A DNA stretch of 64,000 bases. Origin: Mesorhizobium ciceri WSM4083 (lineage in GTDB: Bacteria > Pseudomonadota > Alphaproteobacteria > Rhizobiales > Rhizobiaceae). The notes beneath the pieces are model-generated. The model searched no databases, was not told the DNA's origin, and was given only the letters and a program-made list of their open reading frames with translations. Location: assembly GCF_000519305.1 (NCBI RefSeq), contig NZ_JAFG01000009.1, positions 81,115 to 145,114 on the forward strand, read 5' to 3'. Numbering within the stretch: the first letter of the stretch is position 1; every line of letters starts with the position of its first letter. A program made the translations under genes and the position numbers. This document shows positions 35,324 through 44,287 of the stretch, one piece after another.

Positions 35324-35842
35324 TCAGTCGCGGGTGAGGGCGCCGCGGAAGGCGACGGCGGCAAGGATCAGGCTGGCGATGGCGTTCCAGCCGGCCAGGG
35401 ACAGGCCAAGGATGCGCAAGGCGGCTTTGTCGCAGGACGGCGGCACGAATTTGTCGAGCGCGTCGAGCACGCCCTTGCCGCCGGTGTCGACCGGTCCGGC
35501 ACCCGCCGTGCAATCGGTCGGGCCGGCCCACCACTGCCATTCGACGCCGGAGTGGTAGACGCCGAGATAGAGGCCGTAGAGCATCAGGATGCCGCCGACG
35601 GCCAGCAGGCCGCGCGTCAGCCAGCTGGGTGCGTGCAGCATCGACGCAATCACCGCCAGCACCATCAGCGGCACGCCGATATAGTAGGGCGTGCGCTGTT
35701 CGAGGCAGAGGTGGCAGGGGATATAGCCGCCGAGATACTGGAAGCCGAGCGCCGACCCGACGGTGGCGGCCATGGCGACGGCGAGGAACACGGCGGTCAG
35801 CGTGCGCTGGCGTCCGGTGTCGGCATTCATGGTCGCTGTCAT
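35324..35842 (-). CDS. DsbB-family disulfide bond formation protein
   Basis: A 172-residue protein with four helices. The two periplasmic redox pairs of DsbB are present: C43-x2-C46 in PCHLCLEQR, and C111 with C137 in the second loop. It should reoxidise a DsbA-like thiol oxidase and pass electrons to quinone. No dsbA gene is near. It follows the YqaA-like gene on the same strand by 34 bp. Confidence 0.9.
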   Translation of the reverse strand: MTATMNADTGRQRTLTAVFLAVAMAATVGSALGFQYLGGYIPCHLCLEQRTPYYIGVPLMVLAVIASMLHAPSWLTRGLLAVGGILMLYGLYLGVYHSGVEWQWWAGPTDCTAGAGPVDTGGKGVLDALDKFVPPSCDKAALRILGLSLAGWNAIASLILAAVAFRGALTRD

Positions 35843-35876
35843 TTCAATCGGTCCGTCCGGCTCGCAATGGTTCTGT

Positions 35877-36464
35877 TCAGAACGCGTATTTGACCAGGAT
35901 ATAGAGCAAAATCAGGGCAGCCGCGCCGGCGCCGGCGATGAGGCCGAGGCGCTTTTCGATGAACTCGCGGATCGGTTCGCCATAGTGGCGCAACAGCCAG
36001 GCGAGCAGCAGGAAGCGGCCACCGCGGGCCACGATCGCCAGCACCACGAACAACAGCAAATTGACGCCGATGACGCCGGACAGGATCGTCACCACCTTGA
36101 TCGGCGGCAGGTGGGCAGCGCCCGACGTGATCAGCATCAGGACGATGAAGCCGACGCCTGCCCCCGCGCGCAGCTGCTCGAACTCGTCGTACTTGCCGTA
36201 GAATTCGAGGATCGGCCTCGCCACCGCGTCATAGGCGTAGTGGCCGATGAACCAGCCGGCGATGCCGCCCAGCACCGAGGCGACGGTGGCGATCAGCGCA
36301 TAGCGGTAGGCGCGATCCGGCCGCGACAGCGCCATCGGCAGATAGAGCACGTCGGCCGGCACCAGGAACACCGAGCTTTCGACGAAGGCGATGAAGGCCA
36401 GCCACCATTCGGCGGATTTGCGGGCCGCCAGCGACAAGGTCCAGTCGTAAAGTCCGCGAAGCAT
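35877..36464 (-). CDS. YqaA/DedA-like (VTT-domain) membrane protein
   Basis: A 195-residue inner-membrane protein. MLRGLYDWTLSLAARKSAEW followed by FVESSVFLVPADVLYLPMAL, and the ATVASVLGGIAGWFIGHYAYD stretch, fit the YqaA subgroup of the DedA/VTT family, linked to lipid handling and membrane homeostasis. The start at 36464 follows AGGAGT. The longer upstream frame has no start with such a site. Confidence 0.88.
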   Translation of the reverse strand: MLRGLYDWTLSLAARKSAEWWLAFIAFVESSVFLVPADVLYLPMALSRPDRAYRYALIATVASVLGGIAGWFIGHYAYDAVARPILEFYGKYDEFEQLRAGAGVGFIVLMLITSGAAHLPPIKVVTILSGVIGVNLLLFVVLAIVARGGRFLLLAWLLRHYGEPIREFIEKRLGLIAGAGAAALILLYILVKYAF

Positions 36465-36683
36465 CGGCACTCCTAATGCGTGTCGTTCCATTGCGCAGGC
36501 AGGTGGGGTGTAACGGCATGCACCGAACAAAGACCCAGAGCACGCCATCCGTCCCCGCAGACGTGCCGCGCTTTGATGCGCCGCCTGTCTAGAAAGATTT
36601 TCCGCGCTGCACAATGGCAGCCCCGTCACGAAATCGAAAGGCGCAGTTTGGTCGCATCTTGGAGGCACTGGAGAATTGGCCAG

Positions 36684-36711
36684 TTGACGAACAGCCCTCC
36701 AACCGTATAGT
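36684..36711 (+). promoter_or_regulatory. Sigma-70-type promoter of tRNA-Leu
   Basis: TTGACG, a 16-bp spacer and TATAGT, with the tRNA beginning 28 bp after the -10. It is among the best sigma-70 matches in the window. Confidence 0.7.
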
Positions 36712-36739
36712 CCCGCGCCATCCAGGCCGCCCGGCCTGA

Positions 36740-36824
36740 GCCCCTATGGCGGAATTGGTAGACGCGCTCGACTCAAAATCGAGTTCCGCAAGGAGTGCTG
36801 GTTCGATTCCGGCTAGGGGCACCA
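36740..36824 (+). tRNA. tRNA-Leu (anticodon CAA)
   Basis: An 85-nt type II tRNA with encoded CCA. The acceptor arms GCCCCTA and TAGGGGC pair exactly, the anticodon stem-loop is CTCGA-CTCAAAA-TCGAG (anticodon CAA, reading UUG), the long variable arm is as expected for leucine, and the T arm contains GGTTCGATTCC. No second copy of its 3' end was noticed in the window. Confidence 0.96.
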
Positions 36825-36866
36825 TCCTTCACTCTTTGAGCTTCGGGTGGCAAATCCGCAACGCGA

Positions 36867-37470
36867 TCAAGACGCTTTGCGCGTCACGGTGAAGTCACCG
36901 TCATTGGCCGCGCCGATCTCGCCAGCTGCCAGCAATTCGTCGAATATCCGTTCAAGATCGGCATTGTCATCGGCTGCCGGTCCGCTGAGCCGTTCCTGGC
37001 TTGTCAGCGTTTCCTGTGGTGAAGCTGGCGGTTCTCGTCGCGGCAACGAGCATGGGCGAGTTCGTCGGTCATGCCGCGCAAGCGGAGATCGGCGAGTTGA
37101 ACCTTCACCGCGCCATAGTCTCGGAGCGCCGCGTCGCGCTCCTGGCGTAAGTTCGCAAGCTTGGTCTCCTAGGTTTGGCGCCGATGCTCGGCCACGCCCT
37201 CGGCGCGCTGCCCGACGCTCGGCGTTGCGCGGACCACGGTTTGATCGGTGGAGAGAGCGGTGGCGCTGCGCTGGAGCGGGCGCAACCTCTTTTCAAGTTC
37301 GACGGCCGTTCCTGCGCGGCGGCGGCGCAATCGCCGAGAACACCGCGCTGATGCTCGACCGTGGACAGCCGCGCCTGCAGGTCCTGCTGCACCAGCATCT
37401 GCGCAGAAAGTTTGCCGGTCAGTCGTTCATTGTGGAGCTGGTAGTCCGCGACCTTGGAACGAAGCAGCAT
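36867..37470 (-). pseudogene. Decayed coiled-coil protein gene
   Basis: Coding-like sequence runs along the minus strand through three frames. It opens with MLLRSKVADYQLHNERLTGK and ARLSTVEHQRGVLGD. In a second frame it continues with GTAVELEKRLRPLQRSATAL, an in-frame TAG, then ETKLANLRQERDAALRDYG and VQLADLRLRGMTDELAHAR. It closes in a third frame with ADLERIFDELLAAGEIGAAN and a normal stop at 36867. At least two frameshifts and one stop break it. The heptad-rich, charged sequence suggests a coiled-coil protein of about 200 residues; family unknown. It lies directly downstream of the acyltransferase and flippase genes on the same strand. Confidence 0.7.
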
Positions 37471-37519
37471 GGCGGCCTGTTGCAGGGTGGAGTGCCGCGG
37501 CCAGTTGTAGGCGGCGCCA

Positions 37520-38800
37520 CTACCGCCGCCCCAACAAGCTCTTCATGCGGTTGCGCAGCAGGCGGGCCATGTTGCGGGTTTCGCGGTAGAGGTGCAGTTG
37601 CGAGGCGGCCTGGCGGGTGAGGCGGTCGGCGTCCGGCGTCAGCCCGATCACCAGCGTGCCCATCGGCTTGCGCTCGGCCCACAGCCGGCTCATCACCGGA
37701 TGGTCGGGCACCGCGCAGGAATCGGTCATCATGATGTTGGGATCGTCGAGATGCTGCCTGGTCACCTCGATCATCAGCAGCGTGCCGGGCGAATAGCTGG
37801 CCAGCGTCTCGTCATAGGCGGTCTTCCAGGTGTAGGCGATGCCGGCTTCGACGAAGACGATCAGGCAGGCGATGGTGCGGCCGTCGAGCGTCAGCGAGTG
37901 GATGCGGCACATGTCCTGCTCGGCCAGCCGGTGCACGGCTTCGCGGGCGAAGGCGGCGCGGAAGCGGTCGATCGCCATGGCGGTGCGTTCGCGGCCCTTC
38001 CAGCCGGCCGCTTCCAGCGTCAGGAAGCTTTCGATGGCGTGACGGATGTCCTCGGGACCGCGCGCGACGACATGCTCCAGCCTGCCGAGGTCGCCGAGGC
38101 GCCGCTTCAGGCGGCGGAACTCGCGATAATGGTGCGAGCGCAGCGAGGCCTTCAGATAATCATCGCCGTCGAGCTCACTCTCCAGCGCCGGGCGCTGGCT
38201 CTGGCCGGTGGTGACCAGCGTCAGGCCGCGCGCCTCGGCCACGGTGGCAAGCAGGCTCGCCACCGGGCCATCGAGCCGGATATCGGCCAGGACGAACACT
38301 TTCGGCAGCTTGAGGTGCGGGCGCGACAGCATCGAGAAGAAGTCTTCGACGACGCCGACCGGATCGTCGCGGTCGACCAGCGGCGTGCCGAGCGGACCGA
38401 ACGGGCTCGACCATGTGCGCATGACCGGAACGCCGAGCGGCACCACCGGCCGCTCCACCGAGAACGGCACCAGAAGGCGCAGCCGGTTGCGGTATTCGTC
38501 GCCGTCGCGGATGACCGCCAGCCGCACCTCGCGATCCTCCAGCCGCGGCATGGCGGGCGCAAGGAAACGCGGGTTGAAGAACACGTTGGGTTCGACCGTG
38601 CGGGCGCAGAGATAGTCCAGCTCCTCGACCAGGTCGAAACCGGCGGATGCCGGGTAGATGGCGAGCTTGCGCTCGGGCCGGTTGTTGGCGAGGATCTCGA
38701 TATGGGCGGGGTCGGCGTCGCGGGTCAGTCCGGCAAGGCCCGACACCATGGCGCCGGCGGTGCCGCCGCTGGTTTCCTCAAGCAACGGGATGGCAGCCAT
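37520..38800 (-). CDS. FemAB-like / GNAT acyltransferase, polysaccharide-linked
   Basis: A 426-residue protein resembling the CelD/BcsL-type GNAT_6 proteins found with exopolysaccharide genes. AHIEILANNRPERKLAIYPA and FFNPRFLAPAMP near the N-terminus and YREFRRLKRRLGDLG and IACLIVFVEAGIAYTWKTAY in the second half are typical. It probably transfers an acyl group to a cell-surface glycan precursor. AAAGGAG precedes the ATG. Its ATG overlaps the flippase TGA in TGATG, so the two are translationally coupled. Confidence 0.82.
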   Translation of the reverse strand: MAAIPLLEETSGGTAGAMVSGLAGLTRDADPAHIEILANNRPERKLAIYPASAGFDLVEELDYLCARTVEPNVFFNPRFLAPAMPRLEDREVRLAVIRDGDEYRNRLRLLVPFSVERPVVPLGVPVMRTWSSPFGPLGTPLVDRDDPVGVVEDFFSMLSRPHLKLPKVFVLADIRLDGPVASLLATVAEARGLTLVTTGQSQRPALESELDGDDYLKASLRSHHYREFRRLKRRLGDLGRLEHVVARGPEDIRHAIESFLTLEAAGWKGRERTAMAIDRFRAAFAREAVHRLAEQDMCRIHSLTLDGRTIACLIVFVEAGIAYTWKTAYDETLASYSPGTLLMIEVTRQHLDDPNIMMTDSCAVPDHPVMSRLWAERKPMGTLVIGLTPDADRLTRQAASQLHLYRETRNMARLLRNRMKSLLGRR

Positions 38801-40140
38801 CACGCGGCTCCTTTCGCAGGGACGAAGATGAGCATGGCGATGCCGAGCTTGCGCCACACCGTGAACGAGAGCGCGCCGGCTTCGAAGATCATGGCAAAGG
38901 CGGTGGCCATTGCCGCGCCCCACAGGCCGAACATCGGGATGAGCACCACATTGAGGGCGATGTTGAAGGCCAGCGTCATGGCATAGACGGCAGCACAGAT
39001 GTTCTGGTTGCCGCTCATCGTCAGCAGGCTTTCGCAGGGGCCGACGGCGGCGCGGGCCACGACACCGAAGACTAGCAGGAACAGCAAGGGATAGCCCGAT
39101 GTGAATTCCGGGCCGAACAGCACCAGCATCGGCTCGCCGAGCGCCAGCACCAGCAGCGCCATCAAGAGCGAGGGCCAGAACGTCCACGACACCGTCTCGC
39201 GGGCGAAGGCGGCGAGCCTTTGCGGGTCGCCATGGGTGAACTGCGCATAGCGCTGGGCAACGCCGGCCTTGACGGCGAAATAGACGAAATGCACCAGCGC
39301 CAGCGTCTTCACGGTGGCGAAATAGACGGCGACGTCGTTGGGATCCATATAGGCGCCGACCATCAGCACGTCGGCATTGGTCAGCAGGAAGAAGAAGCTC
39401 TCGACCAGAAAGATCGGCAGCGAGACGATGAACCATTGCGCGAAATGGACCTTTGTCGGCCCGGCCGGAATCTGCCGTTCCATGCGCCGGGTGACACCGA
39501 CGAGTTGTCCCAGCGTGGTGACGTAGGTGGCGGCGATCGAGGCGAAGATTGCGGTCCTGGCATCGGGTGCGTAGCCCGCAAACAGCATCAGCGCCATGAA
39601 CAGCAGGATCAGCACCGGCCGCACCAGATAGGTCGGCGACAGGGCAAACAGCGCCCAGCTGTTGGCGCGTGCCAGGCCCGACAGAAGGTCGGACATGGCG
39701 ATCATCGGCAGGCAGATGACGCCGAGGATGAACGGGATCACATAGTAGCTTTCGATCCAGGGTGCCGCCAGCCAGACGCCGAGCGCGCCGAGCCCGGCAA
39801 TCAGCGTCGAGGCGATCAGCACGAACAGACGGCTGGCCAGCACGATGCCGCGCAACTCATCCATCAAGCCGCGCTCGCGGTATTCGGGAATGTAGCGGAT
39901 GACGGAGGTGTGGAAGCCCAGGCAGGCGAGGTTTCCGACGATGACCATCGTCACCCAGACGAGGACGAAGATGCCGTATTCGAACGAGCCCATCCAGCGT
40001 GCCATCAGCACCTGGCTGACGAAGGCGATGACGGCGCTGACGATGCGGACCGAGAAGGCGATGACCGACATGCGGCTCGCCTCGCCGCGCTCGTCGGCGG
40101 TGAACAGCACGGCATCGATGCGGCCAAGCAACGGCCCCAT
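38800..40140 (-). CDS. Polysaccharide (oligosaccharide) flippase, Wzx-like
   Basis: A 446-residue protein with about twelve helices of the MOP/polysaccharide-transport superfamily: MSVIAFSVRIVSAVIAFVSQ then VLMARWMGSFEYGIFVLVW is the classic N-terminal block. It should move lipid-linked sugar units across the inner membrane. No polymerase or glycosyltransferase gene lies next to it, so the pair with the acyltransferase is a partial unit. The start at 40140 (MGPLLGRID) is the first reasonable methionine; ribosome binding site support is weak. Confidence 0.85.
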   Translation of the reverse strand: MGPLLGRIDAVLFTADERGEASRMSVIAFSVRIVSAVIAFVSQVLMARWMGSFEYGIFVLVWVTMVIVGNLACLGFHTSVIRYIPEYRERGLMDELRGIVLASRLFVLIASTLIAGLGALGVWLAAPWIESYYVIPFILGVICLPMIAMSDLLSGLARANSWALFALSPTYLVRPVLILLFMALMLFAGYAPDARTAIFASIAATYVTTLGQLVGVTRRMERQIPAGPTKVHFAQWFIVSLPIFLVESFFFLLTNADVLMVGAYMDPNDVAVYFATVKTLALVHFVYFAVKAGVAQRYAQFTHGDPQRLAAFARETVSWTFWPSLLMALLVLALGEPMLVLFGPEFTSGYPLLFLLVFGVVARAAVGPCESLLTMSGNQNICAAVYAMTLAFNIALNVVLIPMFGLWGAAMATAFAMIFEAGALSFTVWRKLGIAMLIFVPAKGAA

Positions 40141-40280
40141 GCGCAGCGCCCAACGCTGCGGCAAGAACCGCCCGGCAGTCGTGGCCGCGGAAAAGCGCAC
40201 CCCGATTTCTCTCCGTTTTCCGCTTCTTTTCAGGCTTTGGTGTAGCGGAGACACATTAAGAAACGGTTGGGTGGGGAGCC

Positions 40281-40312
40281 CCCTTCTCCCCGTATAGTGA
40301 CAGGGAGAAGGG
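40281..40312. repeat. CCCTTCTCCC hairpin
   Basis: CCCTTCTCCC and GGGAGAAGGG form a perfect 10-bp stem around a 12-nt loop (CGTATAGTGACA). No T-run follows on the minus strand. Similar CTTCTCCCC/GGGGAGAAG hairpins are, as I recall, common between rhizobial genes. Confidence 0.65.
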
Positions 40313-40314
40313 AA

Positions 40315-40334
40315 GCGTTCGCTTACGCGAACGC
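40315..40334. repeat. Hairpin enclosing the secA stop codon
   Basis: GCGTTCGC and GCGAACGC form an exact 8-bp stem with loop TTAC. The loop contains the TAA stop of secA read on the minus strand, and one arm encodes its last residues (AFA). Confidence 0.65.
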
Positions 40335-43055
40335 CCCATGGCAGTGCTTGTACTTCTTCCCCGATCCACACGGGCAGGCTTCGTTGCGGCCGACTTTGCC
40401 CCAGGTGGCCTGGTTGTTGGGATCGCGGTCTTCGGGGGCGACGACAGCGGTCGTCTCCGGACGGACCAGGAGGGCGGTTTCGCCGCCTTCGAAGTCGTTC
40501 TCGCCGGTGGTGCCGTCGATATGGGTGCCGAACATGTCGGGGGCTTCCGGGGGCGGCGCTTCGGCGGCCTGGCGGACCAGTTCGACGCGCATCAGCTGCG
40601 CGGTGACGGCCTGGCGCAGATTGCCAAGCATGGCCTGGAACAGCTCGAACGCCTCGCCCTTGTATTCCTGCAGCGGATCGCGCTGGGCGTAGCCGCGGAA
40701 GCCGACGACCGAACGCAGATGGTCGAGATTGACGATGTGCTCGCGCCACAGATGGTCGAGCGTCTGCAGCACAACAGAGCGCTCGACATAGTTCATCACC
40801 TCGGGGCCAAAACGCTCGGCGCGCTCCTTGGCGGCGGCTTCGGCGGCCTGCGCGATGCGCTCGCGGATGTCGTCTTCGGCAATGCCCTCTTCCTTGGCCC
40901 AGTCATCGACCGGCAGGTCGAGGTTCAGGAACTCGGCGATCTCGGCCTTCAGCCCGGCAACGTTCCACTGCTCGGCATAGGCGTTTTCGGGAATGGCCTT
41001 GGCGACGATTTCGTCGATGACGCCTTCGCGCATCTCGGCGATCGTTTCGGAGAGGCCTTCGCCGTCCATCAGTTCGATGCGCTGCTCGAACACCACCTTG
41101 CGCTGGTCGTTGGAGACGTCGTCATATTTCAAAAGGTTCTTGCGGATGTCGAAGTTGCGCGCCTCGACCTTCTTCTGCGCCTTTTCCAGCGCCTTGTTGA
41201 TCCACGGATGGATGATCGCCTCGTCTTCCTTGAGGCCGAGCTTCTGCAGCATGCCGTCCATGCGCTCGGAGCCGAAGATGCGCATCAGATCGTCCTGCAG
41301 CGACAGGAAAAATTTCGAGCGGCCGGGGTCGCCCTGACGGCCGGAACGGCCGCGCAACTGGTTGTCGATGCGGCGCGATTCGTGGCGTTCGGTGGCCAGC
41401 ACATAGAGGCCGCCGGCGGCCAGCGCCTTTTCCTTCAGCCGCTCGATGTCGGCATTGATTTCCTTTTCCCGCGCCTCGCGCTCGGGTCCGGCCGGCATGT
41501 CGCCGAGTTCTTCCTCGATGCGCATCTCGGCATTGCCGCCGAGCTTGATGTCGGTGCCGCGGCCGGCCATGTTGGTGGCGATGGTGATGGCGCCGGGCTT
41601 GCCGGCCTGGGCGACGATCGCCGCCTCGCGCTCGTGATGGCGGGCGTTCAGCACTTCGAAATCGGTAAAACCTTCCTTGCGCAGGCGCTCGGCCAGCTGC
41701 TCGGACTTTTCGATGGAAGTGGTGCCGACCAGCGTCGGCTGGCCCTTGGCACTGGCTTCGCGGATCTCTCTCACGATCGCCTTGTATTTCTCCTCGACCG
41801 TCCGGTAGACCTCGTCGTCCTCGTCGATGCGTACGACCGGCAGGTTGGTCGGGATCTCGGTGACTTCGAGGCCGTAGATGTTGCCGAATTCCTCGGCCTC
41901 GGTCAGCGCCGTGCCGGTCATGCCGGAGAGCTTCTTGTAGAGGCGGAAATAGTTCTGGAAGGTGACGGAGGCCAGCGTCTGGTTCTCCGGCTGGATCGCC
42001 ACATGCTCCTTGGCTTCGAGCGCCTGGTGGAGGCCTTCCGAATAGCGGCGGCCCGGCATCATACGGCCGGTGAACTCGTCGATGATGACGATCTCGTCGT
42101 TGCGGACGATATAGTCCTTGTCCTTCTGGAACAGTCGGTGCGCCTTCAGCGCGTTGTTGACGTGGTGGACGATGGCGACGTTCTCGACGTCGTAGAGCGA
42201 CTCGCCCTTGAGCAGGCCGGCGTCGCGCAAAAGGTTCTCGAGCTTCTCGGTGCCTTCCTCGGTGAAGATCGAGGTCTTCTGCTTTTCGTCGATCTCATAA
42301 TCCTGCGGCTGCAGCTGGATGATGAAGGTGTCGATGGTGTTGTACATTTCCGAACGGTCTTCGAGCGGACCGGAAATGATCAGCGGCGTGCGCGCCTCGT
42401 CAACCAGGATGGAATCGACTTCGTCGACGATCGCGTAATTGTGACCGCGCTGCACCATCTGGGCGCGCTCGTATTTCATGTTGTCGCGCAGATAGTCGAA
42501 GCCGAGCTCGTTGTTGGTGGCGTAGGTGACATCGGCGGCGTAGGCGGCGCTGCGCTCCTCGTCGGACAGGCCGTGGACGATGACGCCGACCGAGAGGCCG
42601 AGGAATTTGTAGACGCGGCCCATCCATTCGGAGTCGCGGGTGGCCAGGTAATCGTTGACGGTGACGACGTGGACGCCCTTGCCGGCGAGCGCGTTGAGGT
42701 AGACCGGCAGCGTCGCGACCAGGGTCTTGCCCTCGCCGGTGCGCATCTCGGCAATGCCGCCATTGTGCAGCACCATGCCGCCGATCAGCTGCACATCGAA
42801 GGGGCGCATGCCGAGCACGCGGCGCGCGGCCTCGCGGGCGGTGGCAAAGGCCGGGACCAAAAGGTCATCGAGCGAAGCGCCGTTGGCGATGTCCTGGCGG
42901 AATTTCGCGGTGCGGCCGACCAACTCCTCGTCGGAAAGCGCCCGCATCTCGTTTTCCATGGCGTTGATCGCCTCGACACGGGGCCGGGTCGATTTGACCC
43001 GACGGTCGTTGGAGGAACCGAAAACCTTACGGGCGAGACCGCCGAGACTGACCAT
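40323..43055 (-). CDS. secA: Preprotein translocase ATPase SecA
   Basis: A 910-residue motor ATPase that pushes unfolded preproteins through SecYEG. Walker A is MRTGEGKT (104-111), Walker B includes DEVDSILVDEARTPLIISGP, and the second nucleotide domain has GRGTDIKLGG and RGRSGRQGDPG. The C-terminal zinc motif is complete (C894, C896, C905, H906), as needed for SecB or ribosome contact. Its stop lies in a hairpin loop. It diverges from a parvulin-type foldase gene. Confidence 0.98.
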   Translation of the reverse strand: MVSLGGLARKVFGSSNDRRVKSTRPRVEAINAMENEMRALSDEELVGRTAKFRQDIANGASLDDLLVPAFATAREAARRVLGMRPFDVQLIGGMVLHNGGIAEMRTGEGKTLVATLPVYLNALAGKGVHVVTVNDYLATRDSEWMGRVYKFLGLSVGVIVHGLSDEERSAAYAADVTYATNNELGFDYLRDNMKYERAQMVQRGHNYAIVDEVDSILVDEARTPLIISGPLEDRSEMYNTIDTFIIQLQPQDYEIDEKQKTSIFTEEGTEKLENLLRDAGLLKGESLYDVENVAIVHHVNNALKAHRLFQKDKDYIVRNDEIVIIDEFTGRMMPGRRYSEGLHQALEAKEHVAIQPENQTLASVTFQNYFRLYKKLSGMTGTALTEAEEFGNIYGLEVTEIPTNLPVVRIDEDDEVYRTVEEKYKAIVREIREASAKGQPTLVGTTSIEKSEQLAERLRKEGFTDFEVLNARHHEREAAIVAQAGKPGAITIATNMAGRGTDIKLGGNAEMRIEEELGDMPAGPEREAREKEINADIERLKEKALAAGGLYVLATERHESRRIDNQLRGRSGRQGDPGRSKFFLSLQDDLMRIFGSERMDGMLQKLGLKEDEAIIHPWINKALEKAQKKVEARNFDIRKNLLKYDDVSNDQRKVVFEQRIELMDGEGLSETIAEMREGVIDEIVAKAIPENAYAEQWNVAGLKAEIAEFLNLDLPVDDWAKEEGIAEDDIRERIAQAAEAAAKERAERFGPEVMNYVERSVVLQTLDHLWREHIVNLDHLRSVVGFRGYAQRDPLQEYKGEAFELFQAMLGNLRQAVTAQLMRVELVRQAAEAPPPEAPDMFGTHIDGTTGENDFEGGETALLVRPETTAVVAPEDRDPNNQATWGKVGRNEACPCGSGKKYKHCHGAFA

Positions 43056-43115
43056 CCACTGGTCCTTTCGATAGAATTCTCAATCTTGAGATGAGCGCCG
43101 GGCGGCCCCATCAAT

Positions 43116-43131
43116 TCCACGTGAACGTGGA
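43116..43131. promoter_or_regulatory. Palindrome between secA and the parvulin gene
   Basis: TCCACGT-GA-ACGTGGA, a 7-bp exact dyad with a 2-bp centre, in the 246-bp divergent region 61 bp from the secA start. It could be an operator; no regulator is identified. Confidence 0.4.
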
Positions 43132-43301
43132 CAAACACAAAAAGCGCCCGGAAAACGGTTCTGGACGCAAAGTCGTTGGACAGATAAGAGGGGGCTCAAC
43201 TGATGTCAACGCCGCGCTGGCCCTGCTGGCTGCGCCAAATTCCGCCACAATCTGGCCGATCTGGAAGCACCCCTCTTAACAATCCCCACCGGAGTCCCCC
43301 T

Positions 43302-44219
43302 ATGTCCCTGTTGTTTCGCCGCGCGTCGCTCGCCAGCCTTGGCTTGGCCGTCGGCCTGTCGGCCCTTTCGCTCTCGCCTGTGATGGCGCAGCAAACCGCT
43401 CCCGCTCCGGCGGATGCAGCAGCGCCAGCCGCGGCACCGGTCGATCCCAATAAGGTTATCGCCACGGTCAACGGTCAGCCCCTGACCGAAGCAGATCTGG
43501 TGCTTGCCGAAGGGGAATTGTCGCAGCAGTTCGCGCAATTGCCGCCCGAGCAGCGCCGTGCCGCCGCCCTTTCGGCTGCCATCGAGATCCGCGTCATGGC
43601 CGCCCAGGCGGTCACCACAGGGCTCGACAAGGATCCCGACTTCCAGCGCCGCATGGCCTTCCTGCAGCAGCGCGCGCTGCATGGCGAGATGGTCGAGAAG
43701 GGCGTCGTCGACAAGGTCACCGACGCCGAGGTCCGCGCCCGCTACGACCAGGAAATCGCCAACACGCCGCCCACCAACGAGCTGCATGCCCGTCACATCC
43801 TCGTGAAGACGAAGGAAGAGGCCGAGGCCATCATCAAGCAGCTCGACGGCGGCGCCGACTTCCAGAAGCTCGCCAACGAGCACACCAGCGATCCCTCAGG
43901 CAAGACCAGCGGCGGCGATCTCGGCTGGTTCGGACCTGGCCAGATGGTGCCTGAGTTCGACAAGGCGGCCTCCGCGCTCGAGGTCGGCAAATACACCGAG
44001 CAGCCGGTGCAGTCGCAGTTCGGCTGGCATGTCATCAAGCTCGAGGACAAGCGCACCAAGCAACCGCCGGCCTTCGACGACGTCAAGGACCAGGCCAAGC
44101 AGGCGGTCATCCGCGACAAGTATTTCGCGCTGGTCAAGTCGCTGCGCGCCGGCGCCAAGATCGAGATCCCCGACGCGAACCTGAAGAAGGCCGTCGATAC
44201 GCTGGAAAGCGCCAAGTAA
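43302..44219 (+). CDS. Periplasmic peptidyl-prolyl isomerase (parvulin/SurA-like)
   Basis: A 305-residue exported foldase. The signal peptide ends near VMAQ (residue 30), a SurA-N-like helical region spans about 50-155, and the parvulin domain runs about 160-255: ELHARHILVKTKEEAE, DPSGKTSGGDLGWFGPGQMV and SQFGWHVIKLEDKR. It should help fold outer-membrane proteins. The start at 43302 follows GGAGTCCCC. A bidirectional terminator follows. Confidence 0.93.
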   Translation: MSLLFRRASLASLGLAVGLSALSLSPVMAQQTAPAPADAAAPAAAPVDPNKVIATVNGQPLTEADLVLAEGELSQQFAQLPPEQRRAAALSAAIEIRVMAAQAVTTGLDKDPDFQRRMAFLQQRALHGEMVEKGVVDKVTDAEVRARYDQEIANTPPTNELHARHILVKTKEEAEAIIKQLDGGADFQKLANEHTSDPSGKTSGGDLGWFGPGQMVPEFDKAASALEVGKYTEQPVQSQFGWHVIKLEDKRTKQPPAFDDVKDQAKQAVIRDKYFALVKSLRAGAKIEIPDANLKKAVDTLESAK

Positions 44220-44235
44220 GACTGATAGCACTTTG

Positions 44236-44275
44236 AAAAAGGGCGCGGCAGCCAGGGTTTGCCGCGCCCTTTTTC
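44236..44275. terminator. Bidirectional rho-independent terminator
   Basis: AAAAA, then GGGCGCGGCA paired exactly with TGCCGCGCCC, then TTTTT. It works for the parvulin gene on the plus strand and, with the complementary A-run, for the convergent TetR gene. Confidence 0.9.
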
Positions 44276-44287
44276 ATTGCCGTATTT

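Noticed and set aside
36847..37620. 257-codon plus-strand frame after tRNA-Leu
   Set aside because: It is low-complexity serine- and arginine-rich sequence; the minus strand shows convincing, although broken, coiled-coil coding sequence.
40338..43094. 918-codon plus-strand open frame opposite secA
   Set aside because: Its whole length is antisense to an intact secA; long antisense frames are expected at this GC content.
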